A stretch of 26,523 nucleotides of DNA from JANOAR01 sp031411235 (GTDB lineage Bacteria; Verrucomicrobiota; Verrucomicrobiia; Verrucomicrobiales; Verrucomicrobiaceae), in contig JANOAR010000075.1 in the NCBI GenBank assembly GCA_031411235.1, positions 1 to 26,523 on the forward strand. The letters are read 5' to 3'. Positions 6,748 to 14,842 of this stretch are shown in pieces (position 1 is the first letter of the stretch; every line of letters begins with the position of its first letter). A program made the position numbers and the translations under genes. The notes beneath the pieces are model-generated. The model did not search any database. It was not told the DNA's origin and saw nothing but the letters and a program-made list of their open reading frames with translations.

Positions 6748-8070
6748 ATGGCGAATGACACCCTTTCCCAACTACGCGCTGGCACACTGGCAGGTGCGAC
6801 ACGTCTCGATCTCTCGTGCGAGCTGACGGAGTTTCCCCGCGAGATTTTTGATCTCGCCGACACGTTGGAGGTGCTCAACCTCACCCAAAACCAACTGTCC
6901 TCCCTGCCCGATGACTTCGCCCGGCTGAGCAAGCTGCGAATCTTGTTTGTCTCTGAAAACCGCTTCCGCCACCTGCCAGCGGTGCTCGGTGACTGTGCGC
7001 AGCTCAGCATGATCGGCTTCAAGGCGAATCAGATCGAGACCGTCGATGCGGCAGCCTTTCCGCCACGGCTGCGCTGGCTGATCCTCACCGACAATCGCAT
7101 CCGCCAACTGCCCGCGACACTGGGCCAGTGCCAGCATTTGCAGAAGCTGATGCTGGCGGGCAATCAACTGGCGCAACTGCCCGACGAACTGGCCGCGTGT
7201 GTGAAGCTCGAACTGCTGCGGCTCTCGGCCAATCAGTTCCACGCGCTGCCTGCGTGGCTCTATGCCATGCCGCGCCTGTGCTGGCTAGCGCTGGCGGGCA
7301 ATCCTATGTCTGCCCCGCAAACCCACGAGTTGCCGAGCATTGCCGATATCGACTGGGCCAGCTTGCAGATGCAGGAGCGGCTGGGCGAGGGAGCCTCGGG
7401 CATAATTTCAAAGGCGCTCTGGACGCCAGCGAATCACAGCGAGGCAAGACCCGTCGCGGTGAAAATCTTCAAAGGCGAAGTCACCAGCGATGGCTTGCCC
7501 GCCAGTGAAATGGCAGCGTCGATGGCGGTGGGCGCACACCCTCATCTGGTCGAGGTGCTGGGGCGCATCACGCAACATCCGACAGGTGCCGAGGGGCTGG
7601 TGATGGCGCTGATAACGCCCGAGTTTGCGAATCTAGCCGGGCCACCGGGCTTCGATACCTGCACCCGCGATGTTTACCCAGAAGGCACGCGCTTCACCCT
7701 GCCAGTGCTGCGGCGCATCGCGTGGGGCATCGCCTCAGCCGCAGAGCAACTGCACGCGCGCGGCATCCTGCATGGCGACTTGTACGCCCACAATGTGCTG
7801 TGGAATGCCCAGGGCGACTGCCTGCTCGGCGACTTCGGTGCAGCGTCGTTTTACCCTGTCGCTGGTGGGCTCACGGCGCATCCTCTGCAACGCCTGGAGG
7901 TGTGCGCCTTTGGCTGCCTGCTGGGCGAGTTGCTAGAGCGCTGTGATTTAGAGCCTGGGCAAAATATGGCGGGGCTGAGGGCTCTGCACCAGCGCTGCGC
8001 CGCGAGCGATGTGGCCACGCGGCCATCGTTCGCAGACGTGCGCAGAGCGCTGTCCATCGCGACGGCCTGA
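6748..8070 (+). CDS. leucine-rich-repeat protein kinase
   Basis: This 440-residue fusion has leucine-rich repeats in the N-terminal half (about residues 15-195; units such as LEVLNLTQNQLSSLP, LRWLILTDNRIRQLP and LQKLMLAGNQLAQLP). A eukaryotic-like Ser/Thr kinase domain follows (about 205-440). Kinase landmarks are a glycine loop (LGEGASG), the ATP lysine K239 (VAVKIFK), the catalytic loop HGDLYAHN with D344 and N349, and the magnesium-binding DFG (362-364). The catalytic loop has HGD where most kinases have HRD. No signal peptide or membrane segment is seen, so it should be cytoplasmic. A GTG seven codons upstream (6727) is possible, but the ATG gives the N-terminus I expect for this family (MxxxLxQLRxGxLAG). 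The substrate is unknown. Confidence 0.88.
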   Translation: MANDTLSQLRAGTLAGATRLDLSCELTEFPREIFDLADTLEVLNLTQNQLSSLPDDFARLSKLRILFVSENRFRHLPAVLGDCAQLSMIGFKANQIETVDAAAFPPRLRWLILTDNRIRQLPATLGQCQHLQKLMLAGNQLAQLPDELAACVKLELLRLSANQFHALPAWLYAMPRLCWLALAGNPMSAPQTHELPSIADIDWASLQMQERLGEGASGIISKALWTPANHSEARPVAVKIFKGEVTSDGLPASEMAASMAVGAHPHLVEVLGRITQHPTGAEGLVMALITPEFANLAGPPGFDTCTRDVYPEGTRFTLPVLRRIAWGIASAAEQLHARGILHGDLYAHNVLWNAQGDCLLGDFGAASFYPVAGGLTAHPLQRLEVCAFGCLLGELLERCDLEPGQNMAGLRALHQRCAASDVATRPSFADVRRALSIATA

Positions 8071-8170
8071 ACCTAAAACATCGCGCGGCTTGATGAATAA
8101 CGAGGGCTGCTATCGCCGTTGAGGTGCGCGGGCTTTCCCTTGGCCCCTCACAACTCAACTCCATCCAACC

Positions 8171-8851
8171 ATGACCCCATCACGACTCGCGCTCGCCGCA
8201 GCCCTCGCTCTCACAACCCTGCTCAGCGCCGAAGACAAAGCGGGCTGGACATCCCTCTTTAATGGCAAAGACCTCGCGGGCTGGTCGCAGCACAGCGGTA
8301 AGGCCGAGTACCGAGTCGAGGGCGACGCCATCGTGGGCAAGACGGTGCTGGGCACGGGCAACTCCTTTCTCTGCACCGACAAGACCTACGGGGACTACAT
8401 CCTGGAGTTTGAATTCAAAGTGCCCGCAGGGATGAACTCCGGCGTGCAGTTCCGCAGTGAGTTCTTCGCCGAGGACAAGGCGCTGGTCATTGACGGCAAG
8501 GAGAAAAAAGTCCCCGCAGACCGCGTGCATGGCTACCAGTTCGAGATCGATCCCTCCACGCGTGCCTACACCGGTGGCGTGTATGACGAGGCCCGGCGCG
8601 GCTGGCTCAACGACCTGAGCAAGAACGAAGCCGCCCGCAAAGCCTTCAAGGCCGACGAGTGGAATCAAGCCCGCATCGAGTGTAAAGGCGACAGCATCAA
8701 GACCTTCGTCAATGGCGTCGCCGCTGCGGATTTCAAGGATAGCCTCACGCCCAAAGGCATCATCGCCCTGCAAGTCCACGGCATCGGCAAAGATGGCAAG
8801 CCCGGTTCCGAGATTCGCTGGCGCAACATCCGCATCCAGGAGCTGAAGTAG
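8171..8851 (+). CDS. secreted DUF1080 (3-keto-disaccharide hydrolase-type) protein
   Basis: The 226-residue protein has a signal peptide (residues 1-20, ending LLSA). A single DUF1080 domain follows, opening with WTSLFNGKDLAGW and continuing with NSFLCTDKTYGDYILEFEFKVPAGMNSGVQFRS. This is a concanavalin-like beta-sandwich; some members hydrolyse 3-keto-glycosides and many others are uncharacterised. It is probably periplasmic or exported and may act on polysaccharide-derived sugars. The gene ends facing the PSD1 cytochrome gene, with a hairpin between the two. Confidence 0.92.
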   Translation: MTPSRLALAAALALTTLLSAEDKAGWTSLFNGKDLAGWSQHSGKAEYRVEGDAIVGKTVLGTGNSFLCTDKTYGDYILEFEFKVPAGMNSGVQFRSEFFAEDKALVIDGKEKKVPADRVHGYQFEIDPSTRAYTGGVYDEARRGWLNDLSKNEAARKAFKADEWNQARIECKGDSIKTFVNGVAAADFKDSLTPKGIIALQVHGIGKDGKPGSEIRWRNIRIQELK

Positions 8852-8860
8852 AGGCAAGGA

Positions 8861-8899
8861 CAGCGAATGGGGAGCATACGCGTAGGCTCCCCATCGCTG
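8861..8899. terminator. bidirectional terminator hairpin
   Basis: The arms ATGGGGAGC (8867-8875) and GCTCCCCAT (8886-8894) pair perfectly over nine bases. They are extended by CAGCG and CGCTG across a single-base bulge. The hairpin lies in the 59-base gap between two convergent genes and probably terminates both. There is no long T run on either side, so Rho-independent strength is uncertain. Confidence 0.7.
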
Positions 8900-8910
8900 C
8901 GCTAAATCCC

Positions 8911-10995
8911 TCACTCGGGATAAACGAACTCGTTTAGATTCAGCACAACGCGGCAGGCCTGCTCCAGCGACTCCTCGCGGAGGAACGCCAGCATCCGCGC
9001 CGACTCCGCCGCCGAGGGCTCGCGGCACAGAGCCAGTCGCCACGCCAGGGCGATCTGCTGCGCGGGCTCACCGCCCGCCTCGCGCTTCAGCCTCGCGGCA
9101 AAGTGTTTCGCCTGTTGGTTCACGAAGTCACCGTTGAACAAACTCAGCGCCTGCGGAGCCACGGTAGTGACCTGGCGCTGTGGGCAACTGCTCACCGTAT
9201 CGGCGAGATCCAGCGTTTCCAGCATCGGGATCACTAGCCCCCGCTTGATGAAGGCATAGATACTGCGGCGCGAGGCCTCGCGCTCGTCCGAGACCTGCCA
9301 GACTTTCTCTTTATCCGTATTGGCCTCCAGCGCCGCCGCCGGGATGCTCGGCTTCATCGCCGGGCCATAGCGCTTTGGATTCAACTGACCACTGACGGCC
9401 AGCATCGAGTCGCGAATGGCCTCCACCTCCAGGCGGCGGTAGCGCATCGACGCGTCGGGCGTCTTGCTCGTCTGCCAGGTGCGGCTGGTCAGGATCAGGC
9501 GGTGCAGCTTTTTCAGCGACCACTGCGCCTCATGCATGAACCAATGCGCCAGCCAGTCGAGCAGCTCCGGGTTCGATGGGGGTTCGCCCATCACACCGAA
9601 GTCATTCGCCGTCTGCACCAGCCCCTGGCCGAAGTGCTGCTGCCACACACGGTTCACCATCACCCGCGCCGTCAGCGGATTATCCTCGCTCGCGATCCAT
9701 TGCGCCAGGCCCAGGCGGCGCTGCGTCGTCGCCCCGCCCTGGGGGGGAAAGGGCGGCTGCTGTTTGACCAAAATCGCCGGCACCGCAGGCTCCACAAGCT
9801 CGCCCAATCGCGTTGGCGAACCGCGCAGCAGCACATGCGTCGCGGGTACTTTCGCGGCTGATTCACTCCACGTATAGGTCTCCACCTCACCCACCGGCAC
9901 CGTCAGCTCCACGCGACCTTTGCGCGGGCGCTCCAGGGGGTTGAACACCGCCACCAGGCTGTAATAATCGCGTGTGGCCAGCGGCTCAAATTTATGATCA
10001 TGGCAGCGCGCACAGCCGATCGTCAGCCCTAGAAAAGCCTGCCCCGTCGTACTGACGATGTCGTCCAGTTGGTCATACCGATCCGTCGCCGGATCAGCAG
10101 GCTCATCGTCCCAGTGGCCCAGGCGCAGGAAGCCCGTCGCGATGGTGGACTCCGCCGAACGGCCCGGCAGCTCATCCCCCGCGAGCTGCTCCACGATGAA
10201 GCGGTCGAAGGGTTTATCACCATTCAGCGCCTCAATCACGTAGTCGCGGTAGCGCCAGACAAACGGCTTCTCCGCGTCCCGCTCGTAGCCATTGCTATCC
10301 GCATAGCGCACCACATCCAGCCAGTGCCGCGCCCAGCGCTCGCCGTATTCAGGACGCGTCAGCAGATCATCCATCACCCCCTCCAGCGAGGCTCGCGTGG
10401 CCTGCTGCGCAAAACGCGCCTGCTCCGCCACCGTGGGCGGCAGCCCCGTCAGATCCAGGTGCAGACGACGCAGCAGCGCCATGGGCGGCGCCTGCGCGGG
10501 CGGCGGCATCCCCTGCCCTTCCAGCCTCGCCAGCACGAAGGCATCAATGCCATTGCGCCCCCAGGCCTTATCCTTCACCACCGGCAGCGCAGGCGAGCGC
10601 ACCGGCTGGAAGGCCCAGTGCTCCAACGGCGCCTTCGGTATCTTTTCATCCAGCGGATACGCCGCCCCCGAGTCGATCCATCGCCCCAGCACCTCCACCT
10701 GCGCCGCCGTCAGCCGAGCCCCCTCCGGCGGCATACGTTCATCCTCCCCATGGGCCAGCACACGCTCCATCAGCAAGCTCTCGCCACTCTTGCCCGCCAC
10801 GATAGCCGCATGTTTACCCCCCTTCGTGATCAGCACCCCCGCATCCAGCCGCAGCCCCGCCTTCTGCTTGATCGCGCCATGACAGGCCACACAGCGCTCC
10901 TTCAGCAGAGGCTTGATGTCCTTCTCATAATCCGGTGCCACCCCCGCCAGAGCGCTAGGCACCAGCAGGGAGCCAATGAGGGCCGTGAATTTCAT
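8911..10995 (-). CDS. PSD1 / cytochrome c protein (DUF1549-DUF1553)
   Basis: The 694-residue protein has an N-terminal signal sequence (about residues 1-18). A cytochrome-c-like module follows with a CVACH heme motif (C35-H39), then a DUF1549 region (RRLHLDLTGLPPT; WARHWLDVVRYADSNGYERD; a second CARCH motif near residue 327). The C-terminal region is DUF1553-like (ARVMVNRVWQQHFGQGLV; NDFGVMGEPPSNPELLDWLA). This architecture is abundant in Planctomycetota and Verrucomicrobiota and is usually linked to exported proteins and carbohydrate breakdown, but its reaction is not established. Such genes are often followed by a DUF1501 partner; none is next to it here. Confidence 0.92.
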   Translation of the reverse strand: MKFTALIGSLLVPSALAGVAPDYEKDIKPLLKERCVACHGAIKQKAGLRLDAGVLITKGGKHAAIVAGKSGESLLMERVLAHGEDERMPPEGARLTAAQVEVLGRWIDSGAAYPLDEKIPKAPLEHWAFQPVRSPALPVVKDKAWGRNGIDAFVLARLEGQGMPPPAQAPPMALLRRLHLDLTGLPPTVAEQARFAQQATRASLEGVMDDLLTRPEYGERWARHWLDVVRYADSNGYERDAEKPFVWRYRDYVIEALNGDKPFDRFIVEQLAGDELPGRSAESTIATGFLRLGHWDDEPADPATDRYDQLDDIVSTTGQAFLGLTIGCARCHDHKFEPLATRDYYSLVAVFNPLERPRKGRVELTVPVGEVETYTWSESAAKVPATHVLLRGSPTRLGELVEPAVPAILVKQQPPFPPQGGATTQRRLGLAQWIASEDNPLTARVMVNRVWQQHFGQGLVQTANDFGVMGEPPSNPELLDWLAHWFMHEAQWSLKKLHRLILTSRTWQTSKTPDASMRYRRLEVEAIRDSMLAVSGQLNPKRYGPAMKPSIPAAALEANTDKEKVWQVSDEREASRRSIYAFIKRGLVIPMLETLDLADTVSSCPQRQVTTVAPQALSLFNGDFVNQQAKHFAARLKREAGGEPAQQIALAWRLALCREPSAAESARMLAFLREESLEQACRVVLNLNEFVYPE

Positions 10996-11174
10996 GCCGC
11001 ATAGAACGAACTCCCAACGCCATTATTCCGCCCCACCCCAGCGAGGAATCTGGACTGCCTCCTGCTATGGCTATGATCCGAATGGTGCGGACTTAATGTG
11101 GCATGTGGGAGCAGGCCATGAATGTCTTGGCACATTAGCCTTCGTTCAAATGGCCCTGCCTTCCTGACCTAACA
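10996..11174. other. intergenic region upstream of the PSD1 gene and the regulator remnant
   Basis: No gene is supported here. It must contain the promoter for the minus-strand PSD1 gene. A spaced inverted repeat is present (TAATGTG at 11094-11100 and CACATTA at 11131-11137), of unknown meaning. Confidence 0.4.
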
Positions 11175-11321
11175 ATGACGCCGCCCATCAAGAGACTCCT
11201 CGTGGACGACCAGCGCTTATTTCGCGAAGCCCTCCGCATCGTGCTGGCTCAGGACGCCTCATTCGCTCTCGTTATTGCCTTCAATTCCCAGGCGCGACAG
11301 TCTATCCCTACGCTGGTTTGA
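11175..11321 (+). pseudogene. remnant of a NarL/FixJ-type response regulator
   Basis: A 48-codon frame starts with ATG. It reads like the first 32 residues of a LuxR-type response regulator: RLLVDDQRLFREALRIVLAQ, with the acidic pair DD that binds magnesium. After about residue 32 the similarity stops, and 16 unrelated residues lead to a TGA. The phosphoacceptor aspartate, the rest of the receiver and the DNA-binding domain are absent. Its 3' end overlaps the end of the opposite-strand methyltransferase gene by 14 bases. It looks like a gene truncated by deletion or rearrangement, with the junction near 11270-11280. Confidence 0.72.
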
Positions 11322-13596
11322 TGATGTGCAGGTAGGCTTCGACGTTCTCGGGCGAGTGCTCGATGTGGCAGTGGGTGCTGAGAATGCCGTCGGGGGTGAG
11401 GTTGCGCAGCTCGTCGGCGGTGCGGTGGGTGAGATCCCAGTCGAGCACGTATTTCATGAAGTGGCGTATGGGGTTGGCGGGGGTGAAGTTGCAGACGAGC
11501 AGCTTCCCGCCGGGGGCGAGCATGGTGTACATGGCTCCGAGGAGGCGCTTGCAGACGCGGTCGGAGAAGTAGTCGAAGAGGCCTGTGCAGTAGATGAAAT
11601 CGTAGCCGCCTGCTTTGACGATGGGGCCGTGGCTGCTCGCGCCTTTGCGCTTCATGCGCGATTCATCCATGATGAGGCCTTGGATGGACATGCGCACGAA
11701 GTTGATGCGGGTGAGGCGCCAGTGCTCGCGCATGGCGTCCTCGACTTGGCGCTTGGCGAAGTCGAGGGTCTCGCGGTTGAAATCGACGAGGGTCAGTTCG
11801 GCGCTGTTGCACAGGTCATTGGCTCCGAGAAAGCTGACGACTTCATTGGCCGCGCCTGCGCCGATGCTGAGTACGCGGAGGTCGGTGCCGTCCACATGAC
11901 AGCGCACGGCTTGCTCGTGGAGTTCGTTTTCTAGGACGTGGATGCGGGTGCGGTAGGCCTCGCCTGCGGGGGTGAGGACGAGCCAGGCGTTGAGCAGTTT
12001 GGCGAAGAGGGTGTGGCCTTCGTAGGGGTCATCCAGCAGCTTGTGCAGGGCTCCGTAATCGCCGGCGAAGCCGAGGGGCTTGGCGTAGATGTGGTGGATG
12101 AAGGGGGCACACATCATCAGCGGGTGCAGGTGCTGGCGGACCAGGCTGTGGTACTCGGCATCGAGGTCGGCGGGGATGTTGACGGCGACTTTTTCCAACC
12201 GGGCGAAGACGGCGTCGAAGGCGGGGAAGACCGACTGCTGCATCTGAAGCAAGAGGGCGCGGTGGGCCTGGGCGCGGGTCTCGCCGGGCTGGGGCAAGTG
12301 GCTGATCTCGATGCGGTCTAGGCACTGCTGGGCCTCCTCCAGTAGGCTGGCGACGTCGGCGATGGTGGCTTTGAATACTTCGCTGATGCGGGCCAGTAGC
12401 GTGACGCGCTCAAAGAAGGGCGCGAGGGCGCTGCCGGCGATGTGCGGCATGACGCTGGCACTGCTATTCGGCGAAACTTGTTGCCACTTGCCCTGGAGCG
12501 CCCATTCGCAGATGAGGGAGCGGCCCGTGTTGACGACTTTGGCGAGGCGGGTGGGGCCACGGTAGGCCTCCTGCTGGCCGAGGTGAACGGTGGCCTCGCT
12601 GGCCAACCAGCCGGGCGGCAGGACTTGCATGGGGTTAAGCACCTCGCACACGACGAAGTGGGGACTGACGCGAAGGATGCGCCCGGTGACGCGTGTACCC
12701 TCGGCATTCACGGCCTCGAAGCGATTGGCACTCTCGATGAGCAGGGCTTCGTCGCGAAGGAAGCTGGAGGCGATGCCTTGCTCGGCGATGGCGTCGCTGA
12801 CGAGTGACAAGATGGGGGCTTCCTGGGGGAGGCGGTCTGTCGCGTCGGGGTGCGGCAGTTCAGCGCTGGCTTGCGGGCTTGCGGGGCTGTCCTCCGCTAG
12901 CTCTTCGCTGATTGGGCTCTCGGGCACTACTGGGGCCATAGCTGTCTCAGCAAGTCGCAGCCGGGGCGGCGAGGGGAAAGGGATGATGGTGGAGCGCGCG
13001 GCCTCGTCATGGTTGGCGGGACTGGCGGCGGCCTGCTGCTCGGCGAGTGAGGCCTCATTTTCCAGCAGCGTGGAGGCTTCTACCGAGAGCGGCACACCGC
13101 TGAGCTGGGCGGGCGGGGGCAGTACGAGGCGCGGCGGCGTGGCCTCGACGGTGGGCTCTGGGCTAGGCTGGGGGCTGGGCTTGACCTGGGAAGGGAAAGT
13201 GGGGTGCTGGGAGACGATGGGTACTTGGTTCTCCAGCAGCCCGCGCAGGTCTTTCCAGTCCACAGGAAGGGGTACCATCTGGCAGCCAGCGATGTCGCGC
13301 AGGCCTGCGATCACCGGCATGTTTTTATCGGGCGAGGGGGTGAAGCCGACCAGGGTGACGGCATCGCCGCGCGCCGCGCGAATGGCGTCCACGGTTGCCT
13401 GGGCATTGAGGCCACGCAGCCCCATGTTGATGAGCACAGCAGCGAGATTCTCATGCTCCACACGCCGCAGCCCTGCCTCGACGGAAGGGCTCAGAAAGAC
13501 CTGGCAAGCACTGCCAAAGGCACCGCGAAGGGATTCCACCAACTTCAAATCGTCAGCGATGACAAGCACGGTGGGAGTAGCAGCAGACTTGTTCAT
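11308..13596 (-). CDS. pseudo-receiver / PilZ-like / methyltransferase multidomain protein
   Basis: This is a 762-residue cytoplasmic protein from the ATG at 13596; a GTG three codons upstream is possible. Residues 8-120 resemble a response-regulator receiver. The acidic pair is present (D15-D16), but the expected phosphoacceptor Asp is Asn57 (AVLINMGLRG), so it should not be phosphorylated normally. Residues 128-255 form a Pro/Ala/Glu-rich linker. Residues 285-370 match the PilZ-like module seen in some signalling methyltransferases (GRILRVSPHFVVCEVLNP; LAKVVNTGRSLICEWAL). After a helical segment, 495-762 form a class I SAM-dependent methyltransferase (VLSIGAGAANEV, TLVDFNRETLDFA, YDFIYCTGLFDYF). 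The HPLMMCAPF...KPLGFAGDYG and DPYEGHTLFAKLLN segments resemble PhcB-type 3-hydroxypalmitate methyl ester proteins. The substrate is not shown by sequence. Confidence 0.8.
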   Translation of the reverse strand: MNKSAATPTVLVIADDLKLVESLRGAFGSACQVFLSPSVEAGLRRVEHENLAAVLINMGLRGLNAQATVDAIRAARGDAVTLVGFTPSPDKNMPVIAGLRDIAGCQMVPLPVDWKDLRGLLENQVPIVSQHPTFPSQVKPSPQPSPEPTVEATPPRLVLPPPAQLSGVPLSVEASTLLENEASLAEQQAAASPANHDEAARSTIIPFPSPPRLRLAETAMAPVVPESPISEELAEDSPASPQASAELPHPDATDRLPQEAPILSLVSDAIAEQGIASSFLRDEALLIESANRFEAVNAEGTRVTGRILRVSPHFVVCEVLNPMQVLPPGWLASEATVHLGQQEAYRGPTRLAKVVNTGRSLICEWALQGKWQQVSPNSSASVMPHIAGSALAPFFERVTLLARISEVFKATIADVASLLEEAQQCLDRIEISHLPQPGETRAQAHRALLLQMQQSVFPAFDAVFARLEKVAVNIPADLDAEYHSLVRQHLHPLMMCAPFIHHIYAKPLGFAGDYGALHKLLDDPYEGHTLFAKLLNAWLVLTPAGEAYRTRIHVLENELHEQAVRCHVDGTDLRVLSIGAGAANEVVSFLGANDLCNSAELTLVDFNRETLDFAKRQVEDAMREHWRLTRINFVRMSIQGLIMDESRMKRKGASSHGPIVKAGGYDFIYCTGLFDYFSDRVCKRLLGAMYTMLAPGGKLLVCNFTPANPIRHFMKYVLDWDLTHRTADELRNLTPDGILSTHCHIEHSPENVEAYLHIIKPA

Positions 13597-13605
13597 GAGG
13601 GGCAC

Positions 13606-13786
13606 AGGGCCAAAACGCTACTGGAATTTTGGCAATAACTCAAAATTTTTGTTTATCGGTTATGTTACTGAAATTTCAGTGATGCAAAACATCGCCCCTG
13701 GGAGCGAACCGCGTGCCTTGTTCGCTTGTAGAATTGACCGCCTAACTTTTTGCCAACGGCCAAAACGCCTGCAAAGTCCACGCACC
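13606..13786. promoter_or_regulatory. AT-rich divergent promoter region
   Basis: This gap separates the divergent methyltransferase and DUF6941-like genes and is much richer in A+T than its surroundings (13620-13680 especially). It must carry both promoters. A possible forward promoter is TTGGCA (13629-13634) with TTTATC 17 bases downstream, but the second box is weak. Confidence 0.5.
13667..13680. promoter_or_regulatory. 14-bp perfect palindrome, candidate operator
   Basis: ACTGAAATTTCAGT is a perfect inverted repeat centred in the AT-rich divergent promoter region. Its length and symmetry fit binding of a dimeric transcription factor that could control both flanking genes. No cognate regulator gene is apparent nearby; the only regulator trace is the broken response regulator at 11175. 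Confidence 0.5.
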
Positions 13787-14212
13787 GTGCAAGTTCTCAT
13801 CGCCACCCTCTGTGATTTCGCCGCCGACTATCAGGGCAAACTCTGTATTCTCGGCTCCTTCGACACCCTCTGCTCGCAGAAATTCCCTGTTGAACATCCG
13901 CAGTGCTCCTTCGCTCTGCGGCTTTTTTTCGATAACGAAGACCAGGGCAACATCACCCTCACCATCCGTGCCCTGGGCACCGAGGACGAGGATGTGATCC
14001 CGCCCTGCAAGGTGCCCATCGACGCCACCATGCCGAATGCCTACACGCCCTTTGTCACGCGCAATGTCGTGCTCAATTTACAGCGCCTGAAGCTCGATAA
14101 ACCAGGGCTCTACCGCTTCGTCGTGGAGCGCGATGGCGACGAAGTCATTGGCGTGCCGCTGCGCGTGATGCTCTTCGACAAACAAGGCAAAGCGCCTGGA
14201 GCCTACGGTTGA
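13787..14212 (+). CDS. DUF6941-like conserved hypothetical protein
   Basis: The 141-residue product starts at a GTG, chosen because the protein then begins MQVLIATLCDFAADYQGKL, the N-terminus expected for this family. A long frame extends upstream antisense to the methyltransferase gene, but that part is an artefact. Recognisable segments are KLCILGSFDTL, HPQCSFALRLFF, FVTRNVVLNLQRLKL and GLYRFVVERDGDEV. The last resembles a beta-sandwich protein that may bind a ligand. No signal peptide or membrane segment is present. I place it in the DUF6941 family from memory of its pattern. Function unknown. It is divergent from the pseudo-receiver methyltransferase across a shared palindromic promoter region. 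Confidence 0.78.
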   Translation: MQVLIATLCDFAADYQGKLCILGSFDTLCSQKFPVEHPQCSFALRLFFDNEDQGNITLTIRALGTEDEDVIPPCKVPIDATMPNAYTPFVTRNVVLNLQRLKLDKPGLYRFVVERDGDEVIGVPLRVMLFDKQGKAPGAYG

Positions 14213-14326
14213 ATGACGAAACTGTGAGGGCGTAGCGAGCGTTATTCGCACCTGTCCAAAGGCAAATCAGAGATCGAGTCATTCGGAGAAATCCGTTTCA
14301 TCATTCATTCTTCATCCTTTGAATTT

Positions 14327-14809
14327 ATGCACCCCGGCACCACACGTTCTGTTCTGAATCCGCTGGAAACACCCGTCGCCCAGCCCGTGCGCCAGCTCTC
14401 GGTTTTTCTCCACAATCGCGTCGGTGCCTTGATGTCGCTGGTGCGACTGCTCAAGGATCACAAGATCGAAGTGCTCGCTCTCAGCGTGCAGGAGTCCACT
14501 GAGATGACGCTAGTGCGGCTCGTGCTCAGCGACCCCGAGGGAGCCGAGGAACTCTTCATGGAGCGCGGCATCCCGCATGTGGTCAGCACCCTGGTCGTCG
14601 TGGAGCTGCGAGAAGGCGACCACGACCTGCCGCATGTGCTCAGCACGCTGCTCGCCGCCGAGGTGAATATCCACGTCGCTTATGGCATCCTCACCCGCCC
14701 CAGCCACTACCCCCTGCTCGCCCTGCATGTGGACGATAACGACATCGCCAGCGATGTGCTGAATCACTCCGGTTTCAAAGTGATAACCCAGGGGGATTTG
14801 AGTCGGTAG
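14327..14809 (+). CDS. tandem ACT-domain protein
   Basis: The 160-residue protein consists of two ACT-like units after a 20-residue leader. The first is about residues 20-90 (VRQLSVFLHNRVGALMSLVRLL then VLALSVQESTEMTLVRLVL). The second is about 92-158 (GDHDLPHVLSTLLAAEVNIHVAYGILTR). ACT domains bind small ligands, usually amino acids, and regulate enzymes or transport. No catalytic domain is attached, so this is likely a free-standing regulatory subunit. It is 33 bases upstream of the SUI1-like gene and may be cotranscribed with it. The ligand cannot be read from the sequence. Confidence 0.85.
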   Translation: MHPGTTRSVLNPLETPVAQPVRQLSVFLHNRVGALMSLVRLLKDHKIEVLALSVQESTEMTLVRLVLSDPEGAEELFMERGIPHVVSTLVVVELREGDHDLPHVLSTLLAAEVNIHVAYGILTRPSHYPLLALHVDDNDIASDVLNHSGFKVITQGDLSR

Positions 14810-14842
14810 GCACAGCCACACCGCTGCCCACAAACGGGCCTG

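Noticed and set aside
10069..11004. 311-codon plus-strand frame opposite the PSD1 gene
   Set aside because: Its Arg/His/Gln-rich composition is typical of antisense to a high-GC gene; the PSD1 protein on the other strand is clearly real.
12590..13786. Long upstream extension of the DUF6941-like gene
   Set aside because: It is antisense to the methyltransferase gene, is Ser/Arg/Ala-rich without family features, and ends where the recognised N-terminus begins.
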